Source: Chlorogloeopsis sp. ULAP01 (GTDB lineage Bacteria; Cyanobacteriota; Cyanobacteriia; Cyanobacteriales; Nostocaceae). Taken from it: DNA of 64,000 bases. Below are positions 17,595-27,607 of this stretch, piece by piece. The translations under genes and the position numbers were made by a program. The stretch is from the NCBI RefSeq assembly GCF_030381805.1, contig NZ_JAUDRH010000020.1:1-64000 (forward strand), written 5' to 3'. The notes below the pieces were generated by a model. That model did not search any database and was not told the DNA's origin. It saw only the letters and a list, made by a program, of their open reading frames with translations. Each line of letters starts with the position of its first letter. Positions within the stretch are counted from its first letter, which is position 1.

Positions 17595-20258
17595 ATGGAA
17601 GAATTATTAAATTTTCGGGTTAATCACCAAACTTTTACAGCAACTTGCAATCCGGGAAGCAGTCTATTGACTGTACTAAGACAACTTGGTTGGTTTGGTG
17701 TTCATCGTGTTTGTGATTCTGGAGATTGTGGTGGATGTACAGTTTGGGTAAATGATGTACCAGTGCATAGCTGCATTTACCCTGCCATGCGAATTGCCAA
17801 CCAAGAGGTGACGACAATAGAAGGGTTATCAGTAGATGGCAAACTCATGCCGATGCAGCAAGCATTTCTACAAGCACAAGGATTTCAATGCGGTTTTTGC
17901 ACTCCAGGTATGATTATGAGTGCGACAAAGTTGTCTTATTCATCAGAACAGGAACTACGTTTAGCGTTAAAAGGTAATCTCTGTCGTTGTACTGGATACC
18001 AAGCCATTATTAATAGTATTTTACTTGCTTGTGGCTCTTTAGAGGTGATAGAGCAAGATGGATGCAACCAAAAAAGAATTGTCGGACAAAATATTCCCAA
18101 GCAAGATGGTACAGCAATTGTCACTGGCAAAGCATCCTACACCGCAGATTTTGTACCACCTGGTTTACTACATCTGAAAGTACTGCGATCGCCTCATCCT
18201 CACGCCCGTATCCGCAAAATTAATACTGAAGCAGCGAAAGCACTACCTGGCGTCGTTGCCATTTTTACCCATGAAGATGTCCCCAGAATAGCTTACACCA
18301 CTGCTGGTCACGCCGAACCAGTTCCTGATCCCCTCGACCACTATTTATTAGATCATAAAGTGCGGTTTGTGGGCGATCGCGTTGCAGCTGTAGTTGCCCA
18401 GTCAATAGCCATTGCTGAACAAGCTTGTCAATTAATTGAAGTCGATTACGAAATTTTACCTCACGTTCTTGATCCGATTACAGCCATGAATGATAGTAAC
18501 CTCATCATTCATGATGAATCAGAATCGTCACAAATTCCAGATAAAAATCGCAACATAGCAGGACAAATTTTTCTTGAATCTGGTGATATTGAAAAAGGTT
18601 TTGCACAAGCAGATTTAATTTTAGAAAATACCTATCATCTGCCAGCAGTACAACACGTTCATCTCGAACCTCATGTGACTATAAGTTGGTTAGAAGCGGA
18701 TGGAACGTTAGTTGTTCGTTCTAGTACTCAAGTTCCATTTCACTGCCAACGTTTACTTTGCCAAATTTTTAATTTACCACAAGAAAAAGTTCGTGTTTAT
18801 AAAACTCAATTAGGTGGTGGATTTGGCAACAAACAAGAAATTTTATCGGAAGATATTTGCGCTTTTGCTACCCTTTCTACAGGCAAACCAGTGCAATGGG
18901 AATTTACTAGACATGAAGAATTTACAGCTACAAATAGTCGTCATGCAATGACAATCAAAATTAAAAGTGGAGTAAAGCTAGATGGTACATTTGTAGCTCA
19001 AGAAATAGAAGTAGTTGGTAACACAGGTGCTTACGGCAATCATGGTCAAACTGTAGTATTTTTATCAGGGTATATTGCGCTAGGTTTGTACCGTTGTCCA
19101 AATAAAAGATTTCAAGGATTTGCCGTCTACACAAATACAATGCCAGCTGGAGCATTTCGCGGCTATGGTGCTACTCAAGGTACTTTTGCAATGGAAAGTC
19201 AAATAGATGAAATTGCCAAGCAACTGGGTATAGATCCAATTGAAATCAGATTAAAAAATATTATTTGTCCTGGAGATGTGATTAATTTAGGACAGTCTTC
19301 AGCAGACCATTTTAATTTAATTGGAAGCTATGCTGTTCGAGAATGTTTTGAAAAAGTTACACAGGCATTAGGTTATATTCCTGGAACACTACCATTAGTA
19401 GAAAGCTCTCGCTCTCGTGGAGTAGGGTTTGCAGTTTCTATGCAAGGTAGCGGTTTATGTAAAATCCACGTAGCTAGCGCCAAGCTATCACTTTTACGTA
19501 ATGGAAAATATGAGTTAAGAACTGGTTCGGTAGATGTTGGTACTGGTTCAGACACAACACTTCGGCAAATAGTAGCAGAAGTTTTAGATGTAGAAGTTAC
19601 TGATATAAATATTGTTTCTGGTGATACGAAAGAAACTCCTTTTGATGCAGGTTCTTACGCATCTGCTACTTTGTATATTTCTGGACAAGCTGTAAAGTTG
19701 GCGGCAGAAAAATTGATAGATAAGTTAAGAAATGAACCGCTAAGTCACCAAGATGAAATAAATATAAATGAAGAGGATTTAGTTGCTGTTGAAGTATCTT
19801 ATGCAGCAGATGCAGCAACTTTAACTTTTGCTGTGCAAGGTGTAGAAGTAGAAGTTGATAAAGAGACAGGAAAAATTGAAGTTTTACGATGTGTGCAAGC
19901 TATTGACATCGGCAAAGCGATAAATCCCAGAATTTGTCACGGACAAGCCATTGGTGGAATTGCAATGGGAATTGGCTATGCATTAACTGAAGAGTTGCTA
20001 TTTGATGAACAAGGAAGAATTATTAATTCAAATTTGCGAAACTATCGCATTCCCACAGCTAGTGATATTCCACCAATAGAAGTTTTTCTTGTAGAAAAAG
20101 CTGATCCTTATGGGCCTTTTGGTGCTAAAGGTGTGGGTGAAATAACTACTAATTGTACAGCACCTGCGATCGCCAATGCTGTTGCCCATGCTACAGGTAT
20201 CAGATTACGCCAACTTCCGATGACACCAGAACGAGTATGGAGACAATTGCATCAATAG
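17595..20258 (+). CDS. Xanthine dehydrogenase-type fused 2Fe-2S and molybdopterin subunit
   Basis: An 887-residue fusion. Residues about 1-160 are the two [2Fe-2S] domains, with CDSGDCGGC, CGFCTPGM and CRCTGY clusters all intact. The remainder is the molybdopterin subunit, with GGGFGNKQE, PAGAFRGYGATQ, and near the C terminus PYGPFGAKGVGE carrying the catalytic Glu. Its closest role is oxidation of hypoxanthine and xanthine to urate, though related enzymes use other heterocycles or aldehydes. No XdhC-type insertion factor is in the window. The preceding FAD gene is 8 bases away. Together with allantoinase- and AllA-like genes 8-10 kb upstream, it suggests purine catabolism. Confidence 0.9.
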   Translation: MEELLNFRVNHQTFTATCNPGSSLLTVLRQLGWFGVHRVCDSGDCGGCTVWVNDVPVHSCIYPAMRIANQEVTTIEGLSVDGKLMPMQQAFLQAQGFQCGFCTPGMIMSATKLSYSSEQELRLALKGNLCRCTGYQAIINSILLACGSLEVIEQDGCNQKRIVGQNIPKQDGTAIVTGKASYTADFVPPGLLHLKVLRSPHPHARIRKINTEAAKALPGVVAIFTHEDVPRIAYTTAGHAEPVPDPLDHYLLDHKVRFVGDRVAAVVAQSIAIAEQACQLIEVDYEILPHVLDPITAMNDSNLIIHDESESSQIPDKNRNIAGQIFLESGDIEKGFAQADLILENTYHLPAVQHVHLEPHVTISWLEADGTLVVRSSTQVPFHCQRLLCQIFNLPQEKVRVYKTQLGGGFGNKQEILSEDICAFATLSTGKPVQWEFTRHEEFTATNSRHAMTIKIKSGVKLDGTFVAQEIEVVGNTGAYGNHGQTVVFLSGYIALGLYRCPNKRFQGFAVYTNTMPAGAFRGYGATQGTFAMESQIDEIAKQLGIDPIEIRLKNIICPGDVINLGQSSADHFNLIGSYAVRECFEKVTQALGYIPGTLPLVESSRSRGVGFAVSMQGSGLCKIHVASAKLSLLRNGKYELRTGSVDVGTGSDTTLRQIVAEVLDVEVTDINIVSGDTKETPFDAGSYASATLYISGQAVKLAAEKLIDKLRNEPLSHQDEININEEDLVAVEVSYAADAATLTFAVQGVEVEVDKETGKIEVLRCVQAIDIGKAINPRICHGQAIGGIAMGIGYALTEELLFDEQGRIINSNLRNYRIPTASDIPPIEVFLVEKADPYGPFGAKGVGEITTNCTAPAIANAVAHATGIRLRQLPMTPERVWRQLHQ

Positions 20259-20654
20259 CGATTATGCCACTGCGCTCAACAATCAAGCTGTGTTTAAAAT
20301 TATTGATATTTTGAAAATAATCCTTGAACATACATTTCTACTAGAGCCAAATTTGAGGCTCAACTTTAATCTATAAATTAGTGCGTTACGAACTATATTC
20401 TTAACGCATTTTTCTTTTAGAAGTAGTAGCTGGTAGCGTGTGCTACACCTTTACAAATACGAATATTTGACTTGTTAGTACATTTATACTATAATAGGAA
20501 TTGATCAGGTAATCTCTAGGGTAGACAAACCTTACTAAGTCAATCACTACACAATTAATGTATTTGATATAGTATTTTTGACAGTTAGTTGGCATAACTG
20601 TTAGTGAATATATTTTGGTTTATTTAACCTCAATATTTTAAGCTTTTCAAACAG
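20259..20654. other. Intergenic region between the dehydrogenase genes and the next gene
   Basis: About 400 bases. Apart from the terminator-like hairpin at 20382-20418 I see only AT-rich DNA, no coding frame and no RNA gene. Confidence 0.5.
20382..20418 (+). terminator. Probable rho-independent terminator after the xanthine dehydrogenase genes
   Basis: TGCGTTACGAA, a CTATAT loop and TTCTTAACGCA form an 11-base stem with one mismatch, followed by a T-rich tract (TTTTTCTTTT). It lies about 125 bases after the stop codon on the same strand. Confidence 0.55.
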
Positions 20655-20726
20655 TTGGAAATCATTATAGACACTGTCATAAAATCTCAGATCAATTTGA
20701 AGTCTGAAATTGGAGTAGATAAAAAT

Positions 20727-22154
20727 ATGCATAAACAAGCAACGAATATTACAACAGACAACACTTTTTCTTTACTAGAACTCATCAAAATTTTTGAAGA
20801 ACATCAAGACAATATTATTATTAATCATAACCAATTACAGGAACATTATCAACGCACAAGTGTCAAGCGTGTTAATGGTTATAGAGATGAAAATGGCAAA
20901 ATTATCACGCCGTGGCTCAGGACGGAAGATATAGATAATTGCAAGTATGTTGGTATGGGTTCATTTGAATTCAACCGCAATACTGCTACTATTAATATGC
21001 TCGTTACTCATAAAGTTAGACTTGTCAAGGTAGAGGATAAAACACCAATACTTGAGGTTGCAGGTTTACTAGTAAATGAACTAACTAATTTTAAAAATTA
21101 CACTATTGTGAGTGACGGTCAATTGAATATCAAGTCACTACAAGTCAAAATTAATAGTAGAAAAACATTTGCTTTACTTAAAGAAAAAGGTGTACTGGAT
21201 GCAGAAGCATATGATTTTCACCGTGAATACACAATTCAATTAGATAAGTTACCTCTTTTACCTTTGAGTAGGTATTACGGGAATATTGATGGTTTATTTG
21301 AGCAACTTGCAGAAATAAAAGTAATTTCTAGTATTCTTTCTGCGTTTTTAAAAGAAGAATCAGATATTTTCGTTCCAGAACAGTTGTTAGAGCTAAAAAA
21401 GCATGAGCTTTCAAGAAATACTTATATCAACTTTCCAACAACTAATGATTACACCGATTTACAAGAAGCTCTTACAAAAGGTAAAGTAGATACACGCTTA
21501 AGCTATAAAATTGAAATCGGCAGCAAAGAAATTCTCAATCTGAATAAACTGTATCCTGCCAACAAATTCCTTAATAGAATGTATCGAGTTTATGAGCGAG
21601 GAAGTAAAAAAGTTTTCCAAAAACCCACCTTGAAATTGGCTTTTCATGAAAATATTGGTTTTAGGCAGAGGCTATTATCTTCCCGTACGAAAATTACTAA
21701 GGTGGATGAGTTCATGAAACCAATTTTTGACGATTTTCTCGGACTTGAGAATAATGGTATTGTTGCCAATATTCTGACGGAAGTCAGAGGCGATCGCTTG
21801 GTGCAGATATTACAAGAATACCGTCACGGTAAGAGTGGCAGCAAAGAGAATTTAGTTGCAGCAATGTTTGCAGCCAATGCCAAGCTCAAAGAGATTGTAG
21901 ATAAAATCTACCGCGAGCAAGTTTGCCCTTTGGTGTTCTATATCGGTTCTACCGGAGTTTTGCCAAATGGGATGGATGCAAAAGCCATGACTGCTGAAGA
22001 ATTAGCCATTGAATACCCGCATTTGCAGTTCTCTAAAAGTGAGCAACAAGGTAAGTTTTTTATAGTTGGCAGCAGCATTATTAGTATGTACAAAAAAACT
22101 GAGTATTATACTCCAGGAACAAAAAGTGTTAATTGTTCCTATTCTACTAATTGA
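20727..22154 (+). CDS. Hypothetical protein, family not recognised
   Basis: A 475-residue soluble protein. I prefer the ATG at 20727, which has GGAG about 11 bases upstream, over a TTG at 20655. There is no signal peptide or membrane segment. The protein is mixed helix/strand and rich in Lys, Glu and Asn. Visible features are an N-terminal helical region (SLLELIKIFEEHQDNI), a beta-rich section at about residues 70-180, and a C-terminal section with AAMFAANAKLKEIVDKIYREQ then LVFYIGSTGVLPNGMDAKAM. No nucleotide-binding or nuclease motif is evident. It is isolated between a terminator and a palindrome array, and it is a good candidate for a structure search. Confidence 0.75.
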   Translation: MHKQATNITTDNTFSLLELIKIFEEHQDNIIINHNQLQEHYQRTSVKRVNGYRDENGKIITPWLRTEDIDNCKYVGMGSFEFNRNTATINMLVTHKVRLVKVEDKTPILEVAGLLVNELTNFKNYTIVSDGQLNIKSLQVKINSRKTFALLKEKGVLDAEAYDFHREYTIQLDKLPLLPLSRYYGNIDGLFEQLAEIKVISSILSAFLKEESDIFVPEQLLELKKHELSRNTYINFPTTNDYTDLQEALTKGKVDTRLSYKIEIGSKEILNLNKLYPANKFLNRMYRVYERGSKKVFQKPTLKLAFHENIGFRQRLLSSRTKITKVDEFMKPIFDDFLGLENNGIVANILTEVRGDRLVQILQEYRHGKSGSKENLVAAMFAANAKLKEIVDKIYREQVCPLVFYIGSTGVLPNGMDAKAMTAEELAIEYPHLQFSKSEQQGKFFIVGSSIISMYKKTEYYTPGTKSVNCSYSTN

Positions 22155-22259
22155 ACTCAATCCCTGTTCACGAGAATTGGGTAAAGTACTTTACCTACCT
22201 GTACTATTCGGCACTCCACGCTAGTTGACGCTAGTTTTACAACCTTCCCATTTTTTCTC

Positions 22260-22355
22260 TTTCCCAGGCTGGAGCCTGGGAAACCATGATTGAGGCTCTG
22301 CCTGAAAAGGAGGCGGAGCCTTCCAACTTTCATTACCATGCAGAGCATGGTAATG
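22260..22355. repeat. Array of three consecutive short palindromes
   Basis: Three different inverted repeats lie head to tail: 22260-22283 (TTTCCCAGGCT, GG, AGCCTGGGAAA; 11-base perfect arms), 22294-22320 (GGCTCTGCCT...AGGCGGAGCC; 10-base arms with one mismatch), and 22331-22355 (CATTACCATGC, AGA, GCATGGTAATG; 11-base perfect arms). None is followed by a T-run, so they do not look like a simple terminator. Confidence 0.85.
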
Positions 22356-22596
22356 AGAAAAATATACTTGTGTATACACGGTAGCTTAATGGAGGGAGTG
22401 TTTGACTTTGTTATTTGTGGATTATTGAGAATCCTCAGTAGTTATTAAGATACTGTTCGCTAATTCCAAATGTTTATTAACTTGGCTATTTTGGCAGTGT
22501 GTAAGATTTTCTCGATTTTTGCAGTATAACTCTGGATGCAGTGCTATCTGCTCAAATAAAAAGCCACAGGGTTGTTGTTGCTGTGAGGGATAAGGA
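22356..22596. other. Remainder of the intergenic region before the glycosyltransferase
   Basis: No gene is supported between the palindrome array and the glycosyltransferase gene. The DNA is AT-rich with no clear hairpin. Confidence 0.4.
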
Positions 22597-23568
22597 CTAG
22601 ATATTTAATTTTTGAACTTCAGTAGCACGAATTTTACTAATACTTTGAAGCAAGTATTCAGAGATATTGGGGGTAAGTATTTTTTTGAACAGCAATTTAA
22701 TAATTAACTTTTGAGTTTCTATTTGAAGTAGGATTTTTGGATTTAGCTGGATTGCTTTACGCAATTTTTGACTAGCTTTTTTTACTCCTTCTTTACCTGG
22801 AATTCTTGTTAAGCAAAGCTTGCTTGAATAACGATAAACATGAGCAAAACTAGGTTGTTTAAGCCTTTGCAATTCTGCTGGGGCTATCTGGAAAGCTCGC
22901 TCCAAAACTTTAAATTGACAGTCTTCCATCAATTCAACTTGAGATGACATTGAACTAGAAGATTGACGATAAAAAACTTGTGGTTTGGGGACTACAACAA
23001 ATGACCATTTTGCAGCTAAACGTAACCAATAATCCCAATCCTCAGCTCTTGACAACGATGTTTCAAATTCTCCGACAGACTCAATTGCTTGTCTACGAAT
23101 TAGAGGATTTGAACCACTTGCAATGAAATTCCATTTCAATAAATCAGCAAAAACATTTCCTTGAAATAATATAGGTTTATCTGTACTGCAATACTCATTT
23201 TTTTCATCCATGAAATAACTCCAGCTATAGGCAACTCCTGCTTCTGGACTTTTCTGCAAAGCTTCTAACTGAAGTTCTAACTTATCAATTGTCCACAAAT
23301 CATCAGCATCAAGAAAAGCAATAAATTCCCCTGTTGCATGAGAGATACCACGGTTGCGAGCTGTTGATAAGCCTCCATTTCTATAGGAGAAAACTTTGAG
23401 ACGACTATCTTGTATCTCGTTCAGTAGCTTGAGAGTTCTATCTTTTGAACCATCATTGATCACAATTAATTCAAAGTCAGAAAAAGTTTGTTTCTGAACG
23501 GAGGTAATTGTATCGATTATTGTGTTCTCGGCGTTATAGGCAGGGATAATTACAGATATGGTAGGCAT
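22597..23568 (-). CDS. Family 2 glycosyltransferase
   Basis: A 323-residue GT-A enzyme that would transfer a sugar from a nucleotide donor to a polysaccharide, lipid or protein acceptor at the cytosolic face. Motifs: PTISVIIPAYNAENTI at the start, VINDGSKDRT, GGLSTARNRGISHATGEFIAFLDADDLW with the DxD-type DAD metal site, and SRAEDWDYWLRLA, typical of the acceptor-side ED. The C-terminal 80 residues are basic and helical with no clear membrane segment. The ATG at 23568 (MPTISV) is favoured over one three codons upstream. It is a lone gene, so the acceptor is unknown. Confidence 0.9.
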   Translation of the reverse strand: MPTISVIIPAYNAENTIIDTITSVQKQTFSDFELIVINDGSKDRTLKLLNEIQDSRLKVFSYRNGGLSTARNRGISHATGEFIAFLDADDLWTIDKLELQLEALQKSPEAGVAYSWSYFMDEKNEYCSTDKPILFQGNVFADLLKWNFIASGSNPLIRRQAIESVGEFETSLSRAEDWDYWLRLAAKWSFVVVPKPQVFYRQSSSSMSSQVELMEDCQFKVLERAFQIAPAELQRLKQPSFAHVYRYSSKLCLTRIPGKEGVKKASQKLRKAIQLNPKILLQIETQKLIIKLLFKKILTPNISEYLLQSISKIRATEVQKLNI

Positions 23569-23886
23569 ATGAATCACACAAGTTTCAAAAGTGTATTGAA
23601 CAGATTAGCTATGGGTGGAAACAATAGCTCGCAAAACTAAGTTCAGGCACAATCATGGATAGTATGAGTGATAGTATGAGTCGGGTATAATCTAGCATAG
23701 CCAGCAGTTATACATTCATCTGTCTGATGGAATAAGTAAAGCATGACAATTAACTAATTCATATTGTATGCACTCTGTAAGAAGTTGCTTCAACGGTAGT
23801 ATAAAAATCTGCTGTAGATTTAGTGAGTAAATCACATTATGTAGAAGCCGAAAGTTTTCCTGAGCCATTATTATTTAAAGTGTTTG
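23569..23886. other. Intergenic region, no gene seen
   Basis: About 320 bases between two minus-strand genes. It contains a short direct repeat (GATAGTATGAGT and similar units, about 23656-23680) and no coding frame. Confidence 0.4.
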
Positions 23887-24837
23887 TCAGAATGCCGACT
23901 GCCCTAATTTAGTGACAATATCCCGGTTAACTTTTACATAGCCAAGCTCGATATGTAAAAAATGTGCTTTTAACTGCTGATGAGCTTTTGGCAATGCATG
24001 GAAAGGAATAGATGGGTATAAATGGTGTTCTGCATGAAAGGGCATATTCCACATTAAAAATTGCACAGGCCAAAGCGTTAATGTGGTACGCGTATTTGTA
24101 AGTAGATTGGCATCAAGAGTGCAACTTGTGTGTTCTGCCAGCAGAATAAAACGCAGAATCGGCTGCCCTACAACCAGTGGCAGCAGCCAATAGAGTACAA
24201 ACCAAGGCTGATTAACTGTAAATGAAATAGCGATCGCAACTATATAAGTAGCTAATTGCCAGCGAGTTGAGCAAATAACTTCTTTTTGTGCTTTTTCTGG
24301 TATAAATGGACAATCATCAAGTTGACCGAATGCAGCACGAAAATGTCCGCGTATCTTTCCGAACCACCAAGGCAAACCGCTAATTATTAACAAGTATCTA
24401 CCTAAGTTGCTTGGCTTCATATCAGTTAGTTCCGGATCTTTGCCGGGAACACGAGTGTAAAGGTGGTGCCATTTGTGGTAGTAACGGTAGAATGTGCTGT
24501 TATAAAACGAGAGGACACCTGCACACCAAGCAATAGCGTCATTCAAACGATTGTTAGTAAAAGGAGTTCTATGAACACATTCGTGCATAGGTGCAAACAT
24601 AGAAGCAAAACTAAAGCCGTATACTACCAGTGCTGATATTGCTAGCGCCCAATTACCAAAGTTCGTCGCCCAAAGGTAGCCACTACATCCAGTGATTGTT
24701 AAATGTCCAGCTAGTTGTACCAACCCTTGATGATTAGAGCGATCACTTAAAATCCTTAATTCTTTTACACTCAGAATTTGACGCTCATTGGCTTTGTTAT
24801 CTATTAATTCGGGTTGAGTGATTGCATCACCAGACAT
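23887..24837 (-). CDS. Membrane fatty acid desaturase family protein
   Basis: An integral-membrane di-iron enzyme of the desaturase/hydroxylase superfamily, 316 residues from the ATG at 24837. That start has GGAG nine bases upstream; a GTG five codons earlier is possible. The three histidine boxes are present: HECVH (after MFAPM), HKWHH (YRYYHKWHHLYTR), and HAEHH (NMPFHAEHHLYP), with HTSC as a further conserved His region. Four or more hydrophobic segments surround them. The substrate (acyl lipid, carotenoid or other) cannot be told from sequence; it is not an obvious DesA/B/C/D or CrtR. It is unlinked to other lipid genes here. Confidence 0.85.
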   Translation of the reverse strand: MSGDAITQPELIDNKANERQILSVKELRILSDRSNHQGLVQLAGHLTITGCSGYLWATNFGNWALAISALVVYGFSFASMFAPMHECVHRTPFTNNRLNDAIAWCAGVLSFYNSTFYRYYHKWHHLYTRVPGKDPELTDMKPSNLGRYLLIISGLPWWFGKIRGHFRAAFGQLDDCPFIPEKAQKEVICSTRWQLATYIVAIAISFTVNQPWFVLYWLLPLVVGQPILRFILLAEHTSCTLDANLLTNTRTTLTLWPVQFLMWNMPFHAEHHLYPSIPFHALPKAHQQLKAHFLHIELGYVKVNRDIVTKLGQSAF

Positions 24838-25147
24838 AATAGAAAACTCCACTCACATGATAGATGGGCAAATTAGACGTAAAATATAACAAATTTTTAG
24901 GACGTTGTAGTTTAGCATTTAGTTGCGGATAACACAAATAGCACTAACAAATTTGTTAAGGTCATTAATAAAGCGATCGCTTGAAAACTAATGCCACTCT
25001 GAATAAAAGCGCTGAACATAGTTTGATACAATCTCAGCATTTTTAGCTGTTTGCAGCTTGGCTAATTCTTCGTCAGGAAACAGGGAACAGGTGAAGGGAT
25101 TTTTCATGCGTTCTGGTGAAGCAGCGCGAAGTCTAAACTAAGCTAGT

Positions 25148-26257
25148 TCAGGTTAAAACCAGATTATCCCGGTGAATCACAGTCTCCGCACCTTCATATC
25201 CTAAAATTATAGGAATTTCACTTGAGCGACGTCCGCGAATCTGTTGGAGTTCTATACTGTTGTAATTCACAAGTCCTCTGGCAACTTCTTTCCCACTGCG
25301 ATCGCACAATTGCACAGCATCTTGGCTATCAAATTCCCCTTCGACGGCGGTAATGCCAGCAGCTAGCAAAGACTTACCTGCTTGAGAAATTGCTACCACT
25401 GCTCCCTCATCTAAATACAATCTTCCCGAAGGAACTACACCGTAGGCTATCCAGCGTTTACGAGCAGAAGTTGGCTCTGGCTGTGCTTCAAAGTGAGTAC
25501 CAATAGCTTCTCCTTGTAAAATTTGTTCTATTTTTCGGGGATATTTTCCTTCAGTAATGACGGTACGCACACCAGCAGCTGTAGCAATGCGAGCAGCAGA
25601 AATTTTTGTCACCATGCCACCAGTACCCCACTGGGAGCCTTGAGCACCTGTTTTTACCTGTAATTCTTCCAATTCTTTAATACTACTAACCAAACTAATT
25701 GGTTGTGCATCCGGTACAGAACGGGGATCGGCGGAGTAAAGCCGATCTACATCAGTGAGTAAAAATAGCCAATCCGCGTGGACTAGACTAGCAACTAAAG
25801 CTGAAAGAGTGTCATTGTCCCCAAATTTTAATTCCTCTACCGCTACCGTATCATTCTCGTTCACCACAGGAATTATGCCTAATTCCAACAATTCCTTAAA
25901 GGTGTTATAGACATTGAGATAGCGACTGCGCTGTACTAAGTCACTGCGCGTCAGCAATACTTGAGCAATTGGTTGTTGCAAGGTAGTAAATAAATCGTCG
26001 TATACCCGGATTAATCGCCCTTGCCCAACTGCGGCTACTGCTTGTTTGAGAGCGATCGCTTTCGGTTTTTCTGTTAAACCTAAACGCGCACAACCTACCC
26101 CAACCGCACCAGAAGACACCAAAATCACCCGATGTCCCTGTTGCCGTAACTGCGAAAGAGTTTCTGCTAAGGTAGCGATCGTGGAAAGTGCCAGTTGTCC
26201 AGTTTCTGGTTGAGTTAGACTGGAAGTTCCGATTTTGACAACGATGGTTTTAGTCAT
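25148..26257 (-). CDS. proB: Glutamate 5-kinase
   Basis: First enzyme of proline synthesis: ATP phosphorylates glutamate to glutamyl 5-phosphate. The 369-residue protein has the amino-acid kinase domain (residues about 1-255) with [66 protein letters not shown] and [20 protein letters not shown], followed by a C-terminal PUA domain (about 275-365). The length is typical. It is a single gene, divergent from the AraC regulator. Confidence 0.97.
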   Translation of the reverse strand: MTKTIVVKIGTSSLTQPETGQLALSTIATLAETLSQLRQQGHRVILVSSGAVGVGCARLGLTEKPKAIALKQAVAAVGQGRLIRVYDDLFTTLQQPIAQVLLTRSDLVQRSRYLNVYNTFKELLELGIIPVVNENDTVAVEELKFGDNDTLSALVASLVHADWLFLLTDVDRLYSADPRSVPDAQPISLVSSIKELEELQVKTGAQGSQWGTGGMVTKISAARIATAAGVRTVITEGKYPRKIEQILQGEAIGTHFEAQPEPTSARKRWIAYGVVPSGRLYLDEGAVVAISQAGKSLLAAGITAVEGEFDSQDAVQLCDRSGKEVARGLVNYNSIELQQIRGRRSSEIPIILGYEGAETVIHRDNLVLT

Positions 26258-26519
26258 TTGTCAATAGTCATTTGTCATTTGTAGAGGCGGGTTTTATGGA
26301 TGATTTTTGCTTTCAAATCGACTATTTATATTTACCCTGATTTTGGTTCGCTTGTTGAAACCAAAGCATACCATGTCGTGGGTGTGTAGCTTTATAGGCG
26401 ATCGCTTATATGCGCAGTTTGTCAGGAGATGATATTTTACCTGGATTTGTGCTTGATTTAGCAGGGATTTTGAGTTAGGCGATCGCAGCTGATAAATTAA
26501 AATCAGTCACTCAAAGTTG

Positions 26520-27377
26520 ATGCCAACCGTGTCTAAAAATGAACCTCCCCAACATTTACACTTGTTAGAGGCGGGATGTGATGGCTTGCACCTCATCTGT
26601 GAGTTGGAACCTGCTAATGACGAAATGCCTGCAACTTACTTAGGGCAGCATTTTATCGTGATTGCTTTAGATGATTTTCGGGCTAGCTATATGCTGAATG
26701 GACGTTGGCAGGATGTAGATTATGCTCAGGGTGAAATAGCTATTTTCCCAGCCACTGAACTTTTTCCCAGAAGCAAACTTGATCGGGAAGTTCCATTACT
26801 AGAATTATTTGTTGAACCTGCGATGTTGACGCGTGTAGCTTCTGAATCTGTGGATGTAGAGCAAGTCGAGCTTGTACCGCAGTGGCAGTTATGCGATCCA
26901 TTAATTCAACATCTGGGGCTAGCACTAAAAGCAGAGTTAGAAGCAGGAGATACAGGCTGTCGGCTTTATTTAGAGTCAATGGTAACAGCACTTTCTGCCC
27001 ATTTAGTGAGGCGATACTCGTCACAGCAACAACAGATAATAAACTATTCGGGTGGATTGCCGAAATATAAACTCCGAGAAGTGCTTGGTTATATAAATGA
27101 AAATCTAGAGCAAGATTTAAATTTGGCACAATTGAGTGGCATAGTTCACATGAGTCCGCATTATTTTGCTAGTTTATTCAAACAATCTACAGGGTTGTCT
27201 CCACATCAGTACGTGATGAAATGCCGAATAGACAGAGCAAAGCAGTTATTGCTCAAGCAAGATTTGACGCTTGTAGAAATTTGCCAACAAGTGGGTTTTC
27301 AAAATCAAAGCCATTTTACAAGAGTATTTCGTCAACTAACCAAAACTACACCCAAGGCATATAGAAAGCTGTTTTGA
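26520..27377 (+). CDS. AraC family transcriptional regulator
   Basis: A 285-residue regulator. The N-terminal 175 residues form a beta-rich sensing domain of unknown ligand. The C-terminal part (about 185-285) has the two AraC helix-turn-helices: DLNLAQLSGIVHMSPHYFASLFKQ then TGLSPHQYV, and LTLVEICQQVGFQNQSHFTRVFRQ then TKTTPKAYR. The ATG at 26520 is favoured; a TTG one codon earlier is adjacent. The next gene on the same strand, 230 bases on, encodes a small haem-type membrane protein that may be its target. Confidence 0.93.
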   Translation: MPTVSKNEPPQHLHLLEAGCDGLHLICELEPANDEMPATYLGQHFIVIALDDFRASYMLNGRWQDVDYAQGEIAIFPATELFPRSKLDREVPLLELFVEPAMLTRVASESVDVEQVELVPQWQLCDPLIQHLGLALKAELEAGDTGCRLYLESMVTALSAHLVRRYSSQQQQIINYSGGLPKYKLREVLGYINENLEQDLNLAQLSGIVHMSPHYFASLFKQSTGLSPHQYVMKCRIDRAKQLLLKQDLTLVEICQQVGFQNQSHFTRVFRQLTKTTPKAYRKLF

Positions 27378-27607
27378 AAAAGGCAGAAGGTAGAGAGCAG
27401 CGCGTGGGTTAAGCGCGTCGAGTGCGACTGCAAAGAGGCAGAAGGAAAGACAGTTTTCATTCGCTTGTTGTGTGTTTTATCACTTGACTGTCTAGCTTGA
27501 AATTTGCAGAAGATTAGAACATTTTTCGGAAGAATAGACAAGACTGGAGCAAAAGGCGATCGCTAAACTTTGTACCTATGAGCAATTTACTCAAAGGATA
27601 GCAAAGC

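Noticed and set aside
22157..22348. 63-codon minus-strand frame across the palindrome array
   Set aside because: The frame is made almost entirely of palindromic repeat DNA and has no plausible start.
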